A stretch of DNA of 49,517 nucleotides from positions 1 to 49,517 of the forward strand of contig NZ_BBUY01000022.1 in the NCBI RefSeq assembly GCF_001590865.1. The letters run 5' to 3'. The notes under the pieces are model-generated. The model was not told where the DNA came from. It searched no databases and saw only the letters and a list, made by a program, of their open reading frames with translations. Shown in pieces: positions 33,812-42,686 of this stretch (positions are counted from its first letter, which is position 1; every line of letters starts with the position of its first letter). A program made the translations under genes and the position numbers. The stretch comes from Streptomyces sp. NBRC 110611 (lineage in GTDB: Bacteria > Actinomycetota > Actinomycetes > Streptomycetales > Streptomycetaceae).

Positions 33812-34314
33812 CGACCACCGCCGACATTCGCCTGCAGCGCATCGTCGAAAGGGCCGCTCTCGCGCTCACCGACGACAAGGGCCGTTTCCGCAAGGACGAC
33901 CTCACCGATGCGGTGCTCGAAGAGCTCGCACGCGAGGACCTCGATCCGCACATCAAGGCAGCCGCCCGGCGCAAGCTCGCCGAGAGTCTCGTCACGGGGT
34001 TCGGCGAGCAGCGCAACCCTCGCCGGAGACGGACCGGCACCCTCTTCCATCCCGACGACGTCGTGAAGCTGGGCAACGGCATCTGGGTGTGGATGGACCG
34101 CGCCACCGACTCCGACCTGCTGGTGTGGAGCCGACTGTCGAGACGGAACCGGGCGCGCGTCGATCTGGCGGACGCCGAGGTCCAGGACTACGTGGACCAA
34201 CGCATCGACGCCTTCCGTGCCCATGCCGATGTCGTCTACCTCGGCGACCTGGAGCGCGTGGTCTTCGGCTGGACCGAAGACCACGCCGATCAAGCCGATC
34301 TCCCCGGAGCGTGA
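33808..34314 (+). CDS. Hypothetical protein partnered with ParB-like protein, 168 aa
   Basis: Soluble charged protein. The N-terminal half is helical (LQRIVERAALALTDDKGRF, DDLTDAVLEELAREDL) and the middle reads LFHPDDVVKLGNGIWVWMDRA. The C-terminal part is YVDQRIDAFRAHADVVYLGD. I do not recognise it. The GTG start overlaps the parB-like stop (GTGA), so they are translated together and may form a partition or regulatory pair. Confidence 0.65.
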   Translation: MTTTADIRLQRIVERAALALTDDKGRFRKDDLTDAVLEELAREDLDPHIKAAARRKLAESLVTGFGEQRNPRRRRTGTLFHPDDVVKLGNGIWVWMDRATDSDLLVWSRLSRRNRARVDLADAEVQDYVDQRIDAFRAHADVVYLGDLERVVFGWTEDHADQADLPGA

Positions 34315-34332
34315 CCAGCACGAACCACAAGG

Positions 34333-34530
34333 CTGGCCATCCCGCCCAGCTGGATCAATCCACTCGGCATGCTGCAAAGCAGTGCCACCCACATCGACAT
34401 CCTGGCGGCACGACGCGCCGACGCCGTCGAGCGCCTCAAGGAACTGATCCATGCCTACCGGCACGTTGCCGCTCTCGCCGGCACCGTAACGGGGCTCACA
34501 CCAGCGCAGCACCGCACCGGTTCGAGGACC
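34333..34530 (+). pseudogene. Possible small-gene fragment without clear start or stop
   Basis: In one frame this reads as credible protein (SWINPLGMLQSSATHID, ADAVERLKELIHAYRHVAAL, GTVTGLTPAQHR), then turns into noise. No ribosome site precedes the in-frame ATG at 34369 and the frame runs into the next gene without a stop. It could be a decayed accessory gene or one broken by a sequence error. Confidence 0.35.
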
Positions 34531-34606
34531 TTCCCAGCCCTCGGCACCCACCAGCCCAGCTCGCAGCCGTTGACCACCAACGCGCATCCACCGGCCCAAG
34601 GAGCCC

Positions 34607-35386
34607 ATGCCCCGCACCGACCTGTCCGCCTTCGCCGGCGCCCTTGCCGAGCGCCTTCCCGGCGCCTGGACCTGCGACTACCTCGCCCACCCCACCTACC
34701 CGGCTCAATTCCCCCGGGCCGAGGGAGTCTGGGACCTGGCGATGGTCCACGGCGCCATCTGCACCTACGTCCTGGGGCACGACGCCATCCTCAGCGGTCC
34801 CGATGACACCCGCCTCTACGTCATCGACCGGCCCCGCCGCAGCGACCAGTTCCTTGTCGCCGCCTTCGTGCCCACTGGTATCGAGGACAAGCACCTACAC
34901 AAGGTGGAAACGCCTCACGGCGTCGCGGTGTCCAACGAACCGGCCCGCGCCGCCCACCAGATCAGCGAGCGGCTGCTTCCACGCTACGAGGAAGCCGTCA
35001 CAGAGGTCCGCAGGATCGCCGCGGCGCCTCCCGGCCCGCCGCTGGCACCGCCGGTGGTCGACAATCACGTCAGCATGACCTGGTACGGCGACGGACTGAT
35101 CGCCGCCACAGTCTGCGACCGGGAGGCCGCCACCGCCCTCTATCTCGCCGGATTCCAGTACGACCCCTATGAGCGGGCATTCCTTCTGGACGGGGCCGAC
35201 AGCGCCGAGCAGGTACGCCGCCTACAGGAAGCCGACCGTCTGCTCGCTGCGCGCGGCATCGGCATCACCGTGCGCCATCCACCCAAGACTTCGCCTGCGG
35301 TGAGCGCGGCACCACCCCACCGCGTCGTCGGGCCCGCGTCCTCCGCAGCCCCGTCAGCCGCACGCAGCTCTCGGAGCGCTTCATGA
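34607..35386 (+). CDS. Accessory protein with A-B domain order, 259 aa
   Basis: Member of an in-window family I cannot name. Domain A (about 5-135) runs from FAGALAERLPGAWTCDYLA, through VWDLAMVHGAI and RPRRSDQFLVAAFVPTGI, to AAHQISERLLPRYEEAVTE. Domain B (about 150-220) runs from VSMTWYGDGLIAATVCDREA through FQYDPYERAFLL to LLAARGIGITVRHP. The 44924 gene has the same order; the 38746 and 40002 genes carry B before A. AAGGAG precedes the ATG by 5 bases. A Pro/Ala/Ser tail ends the protein. The stop overlaps the start of the DUF317 gene (ATGA). Confidence 0.65.
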   Translation: MPRTDLSAFAGALAERLPGAWTCDYLAHPTYPAQFPRAEGVWDLAMVHGAICTYVLGHDAILSGPDDTRLYVIDRPRRSDQFLVAAFVPTGIEDKHLHKVETPHGVAVSNEPARAAHQISERLLPRYEEAVTEVRRIAAAPPGPPLAPPVVDNHVSMTWYGDGLIAATVCDREAATALYLAGFQYDPYERAFLLDGADSAEQVRRLQEADRLLAARGIGITVRHPPKTSPAVSAAPPHRVVGPASSAAPSAARSSRSAS

Positions 35387-36222
35387 CACGTGCCGCTCGC
35401 GAACCACTGCCTCCAGAGCGGGAGGTACTTGCTGCCCCCGTCGCTCTGGCCGGCTCCGGGCACCTCGGGCTCGTCACAGGACTGCTGAAGGAAGCGCCGG
35501 GCTGGACGACGGCCCTTGCTTCCGACGGGGCCCGCTACTACACCAGCCCCTGCCAGCGCATCCGCATATCCCACAACTCCCCACCCCTGCACGCCTACGA
35601 GCCCGCCGCCCGCGAGACTGGATGGAAGATCGCCTACAGCGACCAACCACTCTACGGACCGTCGTGGATGGCCTTCTTCGGCCGCGAAACCCCCGGCGAG
35701 ATCGTCCATGCCGTGGTCCGGCGCCTCGTACGCGGCGACCCCGAACGCTTTCTTGACGGGGACAACCACGCCGCCCCCGACAGCACGCTGGCGGACCACG
35801 GCTGGAGCAAGCGCCACACCCCGGGCTGGGACTGGTCCCAGGACACCTGGCTTTCCCCCGATGACCACACCAGCGTCACCAGCCTTCACGGCGACACCTA
35901 CGCCGCCGAGCAACTACGCGACAACGAACCGGGGTCCTGGATCCTTCGCGGCTACACAGCACCCGACGCCGGCAGCCTGTGGCGTACGGACTTCACCGAG
36001 GGCACGCCCGCCCACCTCATCAACCAGGCACTCGCCGTTCTCACCGATCCGGCCCCGGTCCGCCGCTCCCGCCAGCACCTGCCGAGCCTCAGCCTCCCGT
36101 ACCTCACCACGAAAGATCTCCCTGCCGAGCACACGCGCCCGGTGCCGCCCCGCGCCGCCACAGCCTCCCGGACACCGCCACCGCCACCGGCCGGCCCAGG
36201 CAGCACACGGCCGCGCCGCTGA
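35383..36222 (+). CDS. DUF317 protein, 279 aa
   Basis: Two DUF317 repeats, diverged from the left-hand pair. The first has PVALAGSGHLGLVTGLLKEA, YTSPCQRIRISHN, then PSWMAFFGRETPGEIVHAVV. The second has LADHGWSKRHTPGWDW, then LWRTDFTEGTPAHLINQALA. The first repeat begins with PVALAGSG where others have P-R-H-L-A-G. A Pro/Arg/Thr tail follows. Coupled to the A-B protein upstream by an ATGA overlap, which suggests joint expression and perhaps a joint role. Confidence 0.8.
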   Translation: MTRAAREPLPPEREVLAAPVALAGSGHLGLVTGLLKEAPGWTTALASDGARYYTSPCQRIRISHNSPPLHAYEPAARETGWKIAYSDQPLYGPSWMAFFGRETPGEIVHAVVRRLVRGDPERFLDGDNHAAPDSTLADHGWSKRHTPGWDWSQDTWLSPDDHTSVTSLHGDTYAAEQLRDNEPGSWILRGYTAPDAGSLWRTDFTEGTPAHLINQALAVLTDPAPVRRSRQHLPSLSLPYLTTKDLPAEHTRPVPPRAATASRTPPPPPAGPGSTRPRR

Positions 36223-36320
36223 ACATTCACCGCACCTACGCCGCTGGCTCCGCCCGTCACCCCGGCACTCGACCCACGCGTAGGGCCACCGCCGCAGACC
36301 GCACGCTCCAAGGGAGTCCT

Positions 36321-36677
36321 TTGTCCCACCCCGACTTCGAGCTGTACGACAACGTCGGTCGCTCCACCGAGCAGATCAGCGCCTACCGCACCAACCGTCC
36401 CACCGCCGACGATCTGCACCGCTGGGCCGCCTACAACGCGAAGCAGTTCACCGACGCCCTCACGATCGAGGACGCCGGGCAGAGCATCACCGCCTGGACC
36501 CACCAGCTCTACCGGGTCCGCACGACCGCCGAGTTCCAGGCCGTCGCGCAGGCCGTCCTCGGCGACGGCCACAGTGGTCTGGGTGAGCTGCACCAGTTCC
36601 TGGAGACCGCGGCCGAGTGGTGCGAGCGCAACCAGGAACCGGACATCGCCGCGCCCACCCGCCGTTCCTCCCGCTGA
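36321..36677 (+). CDS. Small acidic helical protein, 118 aa
   Basis: Unrecognised. Helices such as LHRWAAYNAKQFTDALTI, SITAWTHQLYRVRTTAEFQ and LGELHQFLETAAEWCERNQ are visible, with many Trp, Gln and His. AGGGAG lies 4 bases before a TTG start (TTG TCC), a start form repeated in this gene string. The short basic tail ends a few bases before the next gene's ribosome site. Confidence 0.65.
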   Translation: MSHPDFELYDNVGRSTEQISAYRTNRPTADDLHRWAAYNAKQFTDALTIEDAGQSITAWTHQLYRVRTTAEFQAVAQAVLGDGHSGLGELHQFLETAAEWCERNQEPDIAAPTRRSSR

Positions 36678-36699
36678 CCCCCTGTCCTAGGAAGGCCCT

Positions 36700-37278
36700 C
36701 TGTCCACTCGTTCCGTCATCGCCCGCCCCACCGCCAGTGGATATGCCGGCACCTACGTCCATTGGGACGGCTACCCCAGCCACCACGTGCCCCTGCTGCT
36801 CGCCGCTCACCGGTATCGGTTCGCCGGTGACACCGAGGCCATGGCCCGCTATCTCATCGACGACGCGCCGGAAGGCTGGTCGTACCTCGGCACCGAGCTG
36901 CTCGTCGGGGCACCCGACGTCCTGCGCGACCGCCTCGCCCGTGGCCGTGACGACCCCGGCAGGCGATACCCGCCCCGCGCACCCGGCTCACCGCTGCTCT
37001 ACACCGAGCGGACCGCGTCCCGGCTCGACTGGGGCTACGTCCTGCAGCCCCACGGCATCGAGGTGATCAGCCAGCCGGGCACGGAACGCGGACCGGTCGT
37101 GGACTGGAACACCGAACCCCGCGTCAGGCTGAGCGACACCCGCAGCATGTGGAAGGCCGGCCAGCCGATCCCGGCCACCACGCCGCCCCGGGCCACGGAA
37201 CCAACCCTCACACCTGCCCCGCGGCTGGCCCGGCCGATCCCCGCTACGGCTCCCGCACCGCGCACCCGCTCACACTGA
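36700..37278 (+). CDS. Accessory protein paralog 1 with CTG start, 192 aa
   Basis: First of two tandem paralogs. Shared blocks: VIARPTASGYAG, LLLAAHRYRFAGDTEAMARY, LDWGYVLQPHGIEVI and RGPVVDWNTEPR. The first canonical in-frame start (GTG, 36787) would cut off STRSVIARPT-YAGTYVHWDG, which is conserved in the next gene. The codon directly before STR is CTG, with AGGAAGG 4 bases upstream, so CTG is the likely initiator. The protein is soluble; the Pro/Thr/Ala tail is disordered. Function unknown. Confidence 0.7.
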   Translation: MSTRSVIARPTASGYAGTYVHWDGYPSHHVPLLLAAHRYRFAGDTEAMARYLIDDAPEGWSYLGTELLVGAPDVLRDRLARGRDDPGRRYPPRAPGSPLLYTERTASRLDWGYVLQPHGIEVISQPGTERGPVVDWNTEPRVRLSDTRSMWKAGQPIPATTPPRATEPTLTPAPRLARPIPATAPAPRTRSH

Positions 37279-37296
37279 CCTGCCCAGGAGACTCAT

Positions 37297-37869
37297 CTGT
37301 CCACCCGTGCGGTCATCGCCCGCCCCACCCCGAACGGCTACGCCGGCATGTACGTCCACTTCGACGGCAACCCCGGCAGCAAACTCCGGCTCTTGCTCGC
37401 TGCCTACCAATACCGGTTCGCCGGTGATGTGGAGGCAATGGCCCGGTATCTCGTCGACGAGGTACACCATGGCTGGGAGGAACTCGGCACGGACCTCCTC
37501 GACGGAGCACCCGCCGCGCTGCGCACCTCTCTGACCGGGGGCATGGAGTTCCCCAGCCGCCAGTTCACCAATGTGCTCAACGCGGACGGCACACCGGCCG
37601 AGCGTGAACTGATCACGCCGGACGGCACCAACGGCCTGGACTGGGCGTACGTCCTGCACAGCCACGGCATCGAAGTCATCGCCCTGCAGGAATACGACCG
37701 TGGCCCCGTCGTCCCCTGGCACACCGACCCGCGCAGCCTCATCCACGCCGATCCGAGCGTATGGCGCCCGGACTTCCGGGCCCCAGTCCTGCCGCCCCGC
37801 ACCGCGCCGCGCCTGACGGCCACCGCCGCGGCAGCAGCGCCCACGTCCCGCAAGACCGCACACCGATAG
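37297..37869 (+). CDS. Accessory protein paralog 2 with CTG start, 190 aa
   Basis: Tandem paralog of the preceding gene: STRAVIARPTPNGYAG, LLLAAYQYRFAGDVEAMARY, LDWAYVLHSHGIEVIA and RGPVVPWHTDPR align with it along the whole length apart from the tail. AGGAG lies exactly 6 bases before CTG TCC ACC; the first standard start (ATG, 37348) falls inside the conserved YAGMYVHFDG block. Two adjacent paralogs keeping the same CTG argue against chance. Function unknown. Confidence 0.7.
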   Translation: MSTRAVIARPTPNGYAGMYVHFDGNPGSKLRLLLAAYQYRFAGDVEAMARYLVDEVHHGWEELGTDLLDGAPAALRTSLTGGMEFPSRQFTNVLNADGTPAERELITPDGTNGLDWAYVLHSHGIEVIALQEYDRGPVVPWHTDPRSLIHADPSVWRPDFRAPVLPPRTAPRLTATAAAAAPTSRKTAHR

Positions 37870-37912
37870 CCACGCCATCCCGTCCCCGACCGCCTTCCGC
37901 ACGGAGAACCAC

Positions 37913-38689
37913 CTGTCCTCGCACACCCACCCGAAGATCACCGTGGTCATCGCCACCCAACTGCGCCCTGACCGCCTGGAGTACCTGGCGGCCATGCACG
38001 CCAGCTTGGCCCGCCAGGGCGTTCCGTGGGAGGCGGTCGTCGCGATCGACGGCAGCGACCCCGCCCGGCTTCCGGAGCCGCTCACGGCCGACCCCCGCGT
38101 CCGTACCCTCGTGCTTCCCCGCGCGGTGGGAGCCGCCTGCGCCCGCAATCTCGCCCTCAACGACGTCCGCACCGAGTACATGAACTGGGCAGACGATGAC
38201 GATGAGTTCGACGACGGCGCGATGGCCATCCGTTTGAACGTCCTCGAATCCACCGGGGTCGGCTGGTGCGCGGGATACAGCCAGGACCTCCACTCGTCCG
38301 ACGGGACGACGACGCTGTGGCGGTGCCCGACTCCTCCCGGTCGGCACGACGCCGGGGATGTGATCACGTACTGGAAGGATCCGGCGGACACGATCCCGAT
38401 CGGCCCCACCACGATCCTCGCCCGCACCGACCTCGTCCGCGCCGCCCCCATGGGCGGGCTCGTCCAAGGCGAGGACTACCTGGCCGCGGTCGGCGTCACC
38501 TGCCTGGCTCCCGGCATTCTCCTGCCCGTCCCGGTCTACCGGTACCGCAAACACACGGGCCAGATGACCGCCCAGGACTCCTACGACACCCTCGAAGCCC
38601 AGGCCCGCCAGACGGCGTTCAACTTCGGCCACAACCTGCGCTCGGCAACCCGAGCCCTGCGGCACGCCGCGCCCACCGCGGCCACATAG
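37913..38689 (+). CDS. Family 2 glycosyltransferase-like protein with CTG start, 258 aa
   Basis: GT-A fold sugar transferase. The first strand is KITVVIATQLRPDRLEY, followed by VPWEAVVAIDGSDPARL. The nucleotide/metal site appears as NWADDDDEFDDGAM, a D-x-D-like run. The later part (GEDYLAAVGVTCLAPG, VPVYRYRKHTGQMT) fits the acceptor half. A standard GTG at 37943 would delete the KIT of the essential first strand; GGAG lies 6 bases before CTG at 37913. Transferred sugar and acceptor are unknown; cell-surface modification is plausible. Confidence 0.75.
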   Translation: MSSHTHPKITVVIATQLRPDRLEYLAAMHASLARQGVPWEAVVAIDGSDPARLPEPLTADPRVRTLVLPRAVGAACARNLALNDVRTEYMNWADDDDEFDDGAMAIRLNVLESTGVGWCAGYSQDLHSSDGTTTLWRCPTPPGRHDAGDVITYWKDPADTIPIGPTTILARTDLVRAAPMGGLVQGEDYLAAVGVTCLAPGILLPVPVYRYRKHTGQMTAQDSYDTLEAQARQTAFNFGHNLRSATRALRHAAPTAAT

Positions 38690-38745
38690 CGACGGCCATC
38701 CCGTCCCGCAACGCCTCGTCGCCTCCCGACACACGAAGGTCCGCC

Positions 38746-39948
38746 GTGCCCTGTGACACACATCCCTCCCAGATCGCCCTCGCAGTCAGCCTGGATGCCG
38801 GCATCGTCGCCATCCCCTTCGGCGAACAGCACATGAAGGCACAGACCGCGCTCCGGGCCTGCGGTTTCGGCCGACGGCCGGATGGCACGTACGCCCGGCC
38901 GGCGGCTGATTCCGAAGCCACGCGCACTGCGCTGGCCCGACTGACGGATATCGCCCGCTACTACGACACCGCGGTCACCACGGCCACCCGCCGCTACATC
39001 GGCGACGTCGCCGACGGCATCGCCCACCAGCTGCCCGGAGAATGGACCGCCGACGTGGAGATCTACGCCCTGCCCGACTGGCAAGATGACCTCCATCCAT
39101 ACGTCTGGGACAACGGCGAACTCGCCCAGGCAGTTGCGACAACCCGCATCCCGTACGCCGCGGTCCTCACCCATAGCGACGGCCCCAGCCTGCTGCTGAC
39201 CGAACGCCCCGAAGCCGATCGCGACTACCTGGTCGGTGTCTTCGCCCCCAGCGGGTTCGTCGGTCACTTCGCCGACGAACCCGACGCCCCACGCAGCATC
39301 GCCATTCCCGCCCAGCCATCCCTCGCCGCTCATGCCATCACAGGGCACCTCCTGCCCGACTACCACCGGGCCCTGCATGACCGTCGCATCCACGAGGTCT
39401 CCAGCTCCCTATCCTGGGCCCGCCAGGAGCAGCAGGAGTGGCAGAGCATCGCCCAGTCCCGTCGCGACAGCGACGGCATGCCGCTCACCAGTGGCCAACT
39501 CAGCTGGCACGAAGAGGAGTTCCGCGACGACGGCTGGAATGCCTTCCGCGACTTCGTCACCCACGGCCCCGCTCTCTTCGACCGGTGCCAGCCCCTCTGC
39601 CGGAAGTCCGGTGATCCCCACCGGGAGGATGGCCGCGCGATGGAGCGGCTTCGTACCGCACTGGAGGATGGGAAACGGGTGGTAGCCGCGTGGAACGCCA
39701 AGCTCGCCGAACTGCGCGAGACCCCCAGGACACTGCCGGCCGAGACCTACCTCCAGGCCAGGGCCCGGCGCAACGCCGACGCATGGCCGGCTATCGAGAC
39801 CTGGGTCGCCGACGGCCACGTCCTCATCCACCACGCTCGCAGCGCACGATCCGCGCTGCCCAGCGCCGCGCTCACCACGCCGCGACAGACCACCGGCGCA
39901 GCGCTGCCTTCACCGCCTGCACCGAAGGATCCGCCCCGGCGGCGCTGA
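38746..39948 (+). CDS. Accessory protein with B-A-C domain order, 400 aa
   Basis: Family member with domain B first: IALAVSLDAGIVAIPFGEQH, FGRRPDGTYARP. Then domain A: VADGIAHQLPGEWTADVEIY, YVWDNGELAQAV, RDYLVGVFAPSGFVGHF, LLPDYHRALHDR. Then domain C from about 215: WARQEQQEWQSIAQSRRDSD, WNAFRDFVTHGPALF, WPAIETWVADGHVLIHHARS. Closest relative is the next gene. A-B order occurs in the 34607 and 44924 genes. The GTG start follows GAAGG by 7 bases. No catalytic motif stands out. Confidence 0.7.
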   Translation: MPCDTHPSQIALAVSLDAGIVAIPFGEQHMKAQTALRACGFGRRPDGTYARPAADSEATRTALARLTDIARYYDTAVTTATRRYIGDVADGIAHQLPGEWTADVEIYALPDWQDDLHPYVWDNGELAQAVATTRIPYAAVLTHSDGPSLLLTERPEADRDYLVGVFAPSGFVGHFADEPDAPRSIAIPAQPSLAAHAITGHLLPDYHRALHDRRIHEVSSSLSWARQEQQEWQSIAQSRRDSDGMPLTSGQLSWHEEEFRDDGWNAFRDFVTHGPALFDRCQPLCRKSGDPHREDGRAMERLRTALEDGKRVVAAWNAKLAELRETPRTLPAETYLQARARRNADAWPAIETWVADGHVLIHHARSARSALPSAALTTPRQTTGAALPSPPAPKDPPRRR

Positions 39949-40001
39949 CCCCTGACCGCGGTAAGCACCCATCTTGATCACGACCGACCACCCGCAGGAC
40001 C

Positions 40002-41219
40002 ATGCCCGCAACCACTCCCGCGCAGATCACGCTCTCGTTCAGCCGTTCCGCCGGCCTCGTCGCCATCGCCCACGGTGAGCAGTACCTCTGGGCCCAGACC
40101 GCCCTGACGCACACCGGGTTCCTGCGCCGTGACGACGGCACGTACGCCGTCGCCCTGGACGATGTCCGCCTCCGCCACGGTCTCGCCGCCTCCTTGGTGC
40201 GGTCCGCCCACCAGCACCAGGCCGCAGTGACCACCAGCCACCGCCCGTACATCGGCGATGTGGCCGACGCCATCGCCGCATACCTGCCCGGAGCCTGGAA
40301 CACCACGGTGGAGGTCTACAGCCACCCGCTCTGGCAGGAAGACCTCGTCCCGCTGCTGTGGGACGCCGGGGAACTGACCCACGCCATACAGCACGAGCGG
40401 GTCCCGTACGCGGCGGTCCTCAAAGACGGCGCCGGCACCGAGCTGCTGCTCGTGGAGCGCCCCGGACACCAAAGCGACTACCTGGTCGGCGCGTTCGCCT
40501 CAGAAGCCTTCGACGACAACTTCGCAGATCCGCACTCGCCAATCAGCATCGCCATCACGGCTGCACCACAGCAAGCAGCCCGCGCGATCAACGACCGGTT
40601 CCTGCCCGCCTACCATCGGGCACTGCACGCTCGGCGCGTCGAGGCCATCTCCTCGGCACTTGAGCGCATCGACGAGGAACACGCGACGCTGGAGGCAATG
40701 CGGGACTCTGGCCGCTACAGCGACGGCGTCCCACTGACCGCTCCCGCCGAGCAACTTGCCGTATTCGAGGACCAGTTCGCCGACCGGGCCTGGCTTGCCT
40801 TCGTCGACGTCCTCACCCATGCCCCCAGTGTGCTGGAGCAGTGCAGCCGCAGCACGGCTTTGAGCACCGAGGACGAGGCCGTCCTGGCCGAGCTGCACGA
40901 GGTGCTCCGCTCCACCCAGCCGGCGCGCGACGAGTGGAACGCCCAGACGGCCAAGTCGTACGCGAGACCGCCCCGCAAGTTCTTCCACGAGAGGTGGGGC
41001 GGCCTGCGGGCACGGCTCGGTGCCCAGGTGATGCCGGCTATCGCCACCTGGGTGACCGAGGCCGACGCATTCGCGCGTATCGCCCGCGCCGCCACCCCCG
41101 GCGGGCAGATGGCGCTGGCCGCGCCCGCCCCCTGGCCCGCGCCGTCAGGCCCGTGCCCTCCGCTTCAGCCCCGTCAGCCGCTTCGCGCCGTTGACCTGCG
41201 CCACCACCGTCACTGTTAG
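40002..41219 (+). CDS. Accessory protein with B-A-C domain order, 405 aa
   Basis: Tandem paralog of the previous gene with all three domains: B (ITLSFSRSAGLVAIAHGEQY, FLRRDDGTYAVAL), A (VADAIAAYLPGAWNTTVEVY, LLWDAGELTHAI, SDYLVGAFASEAF, FLPAYHRALHARR) and C (DGVPLTAPAEQLAVFEDQFA, WLAFVDVLTHAPSVLEQC, VMPAIATWVTEADAFARIAR). The ATG has only a short CAGGA ahead. A Pro/Arg tail ends in a His-rich motif. The duplication of adjacent long genes suggests selection for variants or dosage. Confidence 0.7.
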   Translation: MPATTPAQITLSFSRSAGLVAIAHGEQYLWAQTALTHTGFLRRDDGTYAVALDDVRLRHGLAASLVRSAHQHQAAVTTSHRPYIGDVADAIAAYLPGAWNTTVEVYSHPLWQEDLVPLLWDAGELTHAIQHERVPYAAVLKDGAGTELLLVERPGHQSDYLVGAFASEAFDDNFADPHSPISIAITAAPQQAARAINDRFLPAYHRALHARRVEAISSALERIDEEHATLEAMRDSGRYSDGVPLTAPAEQLAVFEDQFADRAWLAFVDVLTHAPSVLEQCSRSTALSTEDEAVLAELHEVLRSTQPARDEWNAQTAKSYARPPRKFFHERWGGLRARLGAQVMPAIATWVTEADAFARIARAATPGGQMALAAPAPWPAPSGPCPPLQPRQPLRAVDLRHHRHC

Positions 41220-41233
41220 GAGAAACCCACCCC

Positions 41234-41692
41234 TTGGCCCCTGGTACCCACTTCGTCTTCGGTACCCACGAGGATCACGGCTTCGTCGCCTCCTTCACGT
41301 CCTCGATGCCCGCGCACCTCGGCCACTGGTACCTCACCCGGGAGCAGTTCGAGCCCGTCCCCGATACTCCCGGGCTGTTCCGGCTCAGCGAGCCCGAGCG
41401 CGACGGCCCACGCCGCACTCGCCAGGCCGTCCACGACCTGCGCAGTGCCGGCTACGCAGTGCACGCAGACGTAGCCCTCGACCCCGCTACCTCGGCCAGC
41501 CCGCCACGCCCCGTTCGGCCCAACGGGCTGATAGAGCAGCGCAGTCGCATAGCTCAGGCCGCTGCCGGCCGGTCACCGCAGCGTGGTCCGGTGCCGACCA
41601 CCTCACCGCCGTCCGCGCGGCCGATCCCGCCGAAGCCCACCTACGCACCCACCGTGCACCTGCCCCCTTCCGCCACCGGACGCTCCCGGTGA
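41234..41692 (+). CDS. Small accessory protein with B-like domain, 152 aa
   Basis: The N-terminal 80 aa (HFVFGTHEDHGFVASF, HWYLTREQFEPVPDTPGLFR, AVHDLRSAGYAVHADVALD) follow the pattern of domain B and of the 44203 and 45705 proteins: a short sheet, a loop, then a helix and an A-G-Y-x-V-x-x-D ending. The rest is Pro/Ser/Arg-rich. AGGAG lies 10-11 bases before the TTG start. Function unknown. Confidence 0.6.
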   Translation: MAPGTHFVFGTHEDHGFVASFTSSMPAHLGHWYLTREQFEPVPDTPGLFRLSEPERDGPRRTRQAVHDLRSAGYAVHADVALDPATSASPPRPVRPNGLIEQRSRIAQAAAGRSPQRGPVPTTSPPSARPIPPKPTYAPTVHLPPSATGRSR

Positions 41693-41752
41693 AACCCCGC
41701 ACTGCGCGCCTCTCGCGACGGCCCGCGCCTGTTGCCTGACAGAAGTCCCCCG

Positions 41753-42010
41753 TTGCCCCTGAGCGCCCAGGTGGCCCCGGCACCGCGCATCACCTTCGGC
41801 GCGGTGCCGGGCAGCACGCGCGTCGCCCGCCTCCTCGGCGGCGTCCTCACCAGCCGCCTGCCAGGCGGCATGGCGCCGATGGCCATCGCCCTGCGGACGC
41901 TCACGACCGGTAGCAGTATCGCCTTCGGCGGCCTGCTGAGCACCCTGTACGGGCTCGCCTCCGGGCTGTCGCAGCCGACCCAGGGGCGCCGGATGGACCG
42001 TTACGGCCAG
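41753..42010 (+). pseudogene. Truncated MFS transporter (N-terminal part only)
   Basis: TTG start, then VARLLGGVLTSRLPGGMAPM, a first membrane helix, LLSTLYGLASGLSQPTQGRR and MDRYGQT, which is the MFS motif A region after helix 2. After about residue 85 the similarity stops and the frame becomes Pro/Arg noise to a stop at 42241. The other ten helices are missing, so this is a remnant and unlikely to transport anything. It does not match either intact MFS gene in the window closely. Confidence 0.7.
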
Positions 42011-42182
42011 ACCGCCGTGCACCAGTCTGCGGCCCTCGCCGTCCTGCTCCTGCCACGCCCCGGCCATACACCGGCCGGACACGGGCGGCACCGCGTCCCT
42101 CGACCGGGCCGGATCGCACCCTTCCGAGCCGCCTTGCCCCTCAACTCACCTTCTACAAAACCGATATCAAGGGGATTCAGCT

Positions 42183-42680
42183 ATGGCTGTCCGTACGCAT
42201 TGGAACATTACGCACGCCTGTGGCCACGAGATTGCCCGTGACCTGTCCGGCCGTCCAGCAGACCGGCGGGCCGGGTTCGCCCGCTGGCTCGCCGAGCGCG
42301 ACTGCACCGACTGCTGGAAGGCTGAGCGCGGCGCCGACACGGAGTCCAAGGAGCAGTGGCTCGCCGCCCGGCGCGCCGAGGAACAGCGGGCCGCCGCGGA
42401 GTGGGCCGAGCGCTTCGACATGCCGCCGTTGGAGGGCCCTGAGCGTGCCTTGGACTGGGGCGAGCGGTCCCGCCATCGGCTGATGACCTCCGCGCACACC
42501 GCGCTCGTCGTCGAGGGCACCTGGCACGAGGCTGACTGGGCGGAGCTGGAGGAGAAGGCCCGCTCGATCACCCGGGCCGGGTGGTGGATCGATCAGAGAG
42601 ACTCAGAAGGCGCTGACCTGCTCGAACTCCTCGAAGCGGCTGGCGAGACGGACCGCGGTACGGAGAACCCGTTCCGCTGA
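42183..42680 (+). CDS. Zinc-ribbon-like hypothetical protein, 165 aa
   Basis: C-x-H (Cys13, His15 in HACGHEIARDL) and C-x2-C (Cys41, Cys44 in ERDCTDCWKAER) flank a conserved-looking ADRRAGFARWLA helix and could bind one zinc ion. The remainder is helical and charged (WLAARRAEEQRAAAEWAERF). Proteins of this layout occur in Streptomyces elements, but I know no function. AAGGGG lies about 7 bases before the ATG. It is the last gene before copy 2 of the TTGGCCAA element. Confidence 0.65.
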   Translation: MAVRTHWNITHACGHEIARDLSGRPADRRAGFARWLAERDCTDCWKAERGADTESKEQWLAARRAEEQRAAAEWAERFDMPPLEGPERALDWGERSRHRLMTSAHTALVVEGTWHEADWAELEEKARSITRAGWWIDQRDSEGADLLELLEAAGETDRGTENPFR

Positions 42681-42686
42681 CGCGGC

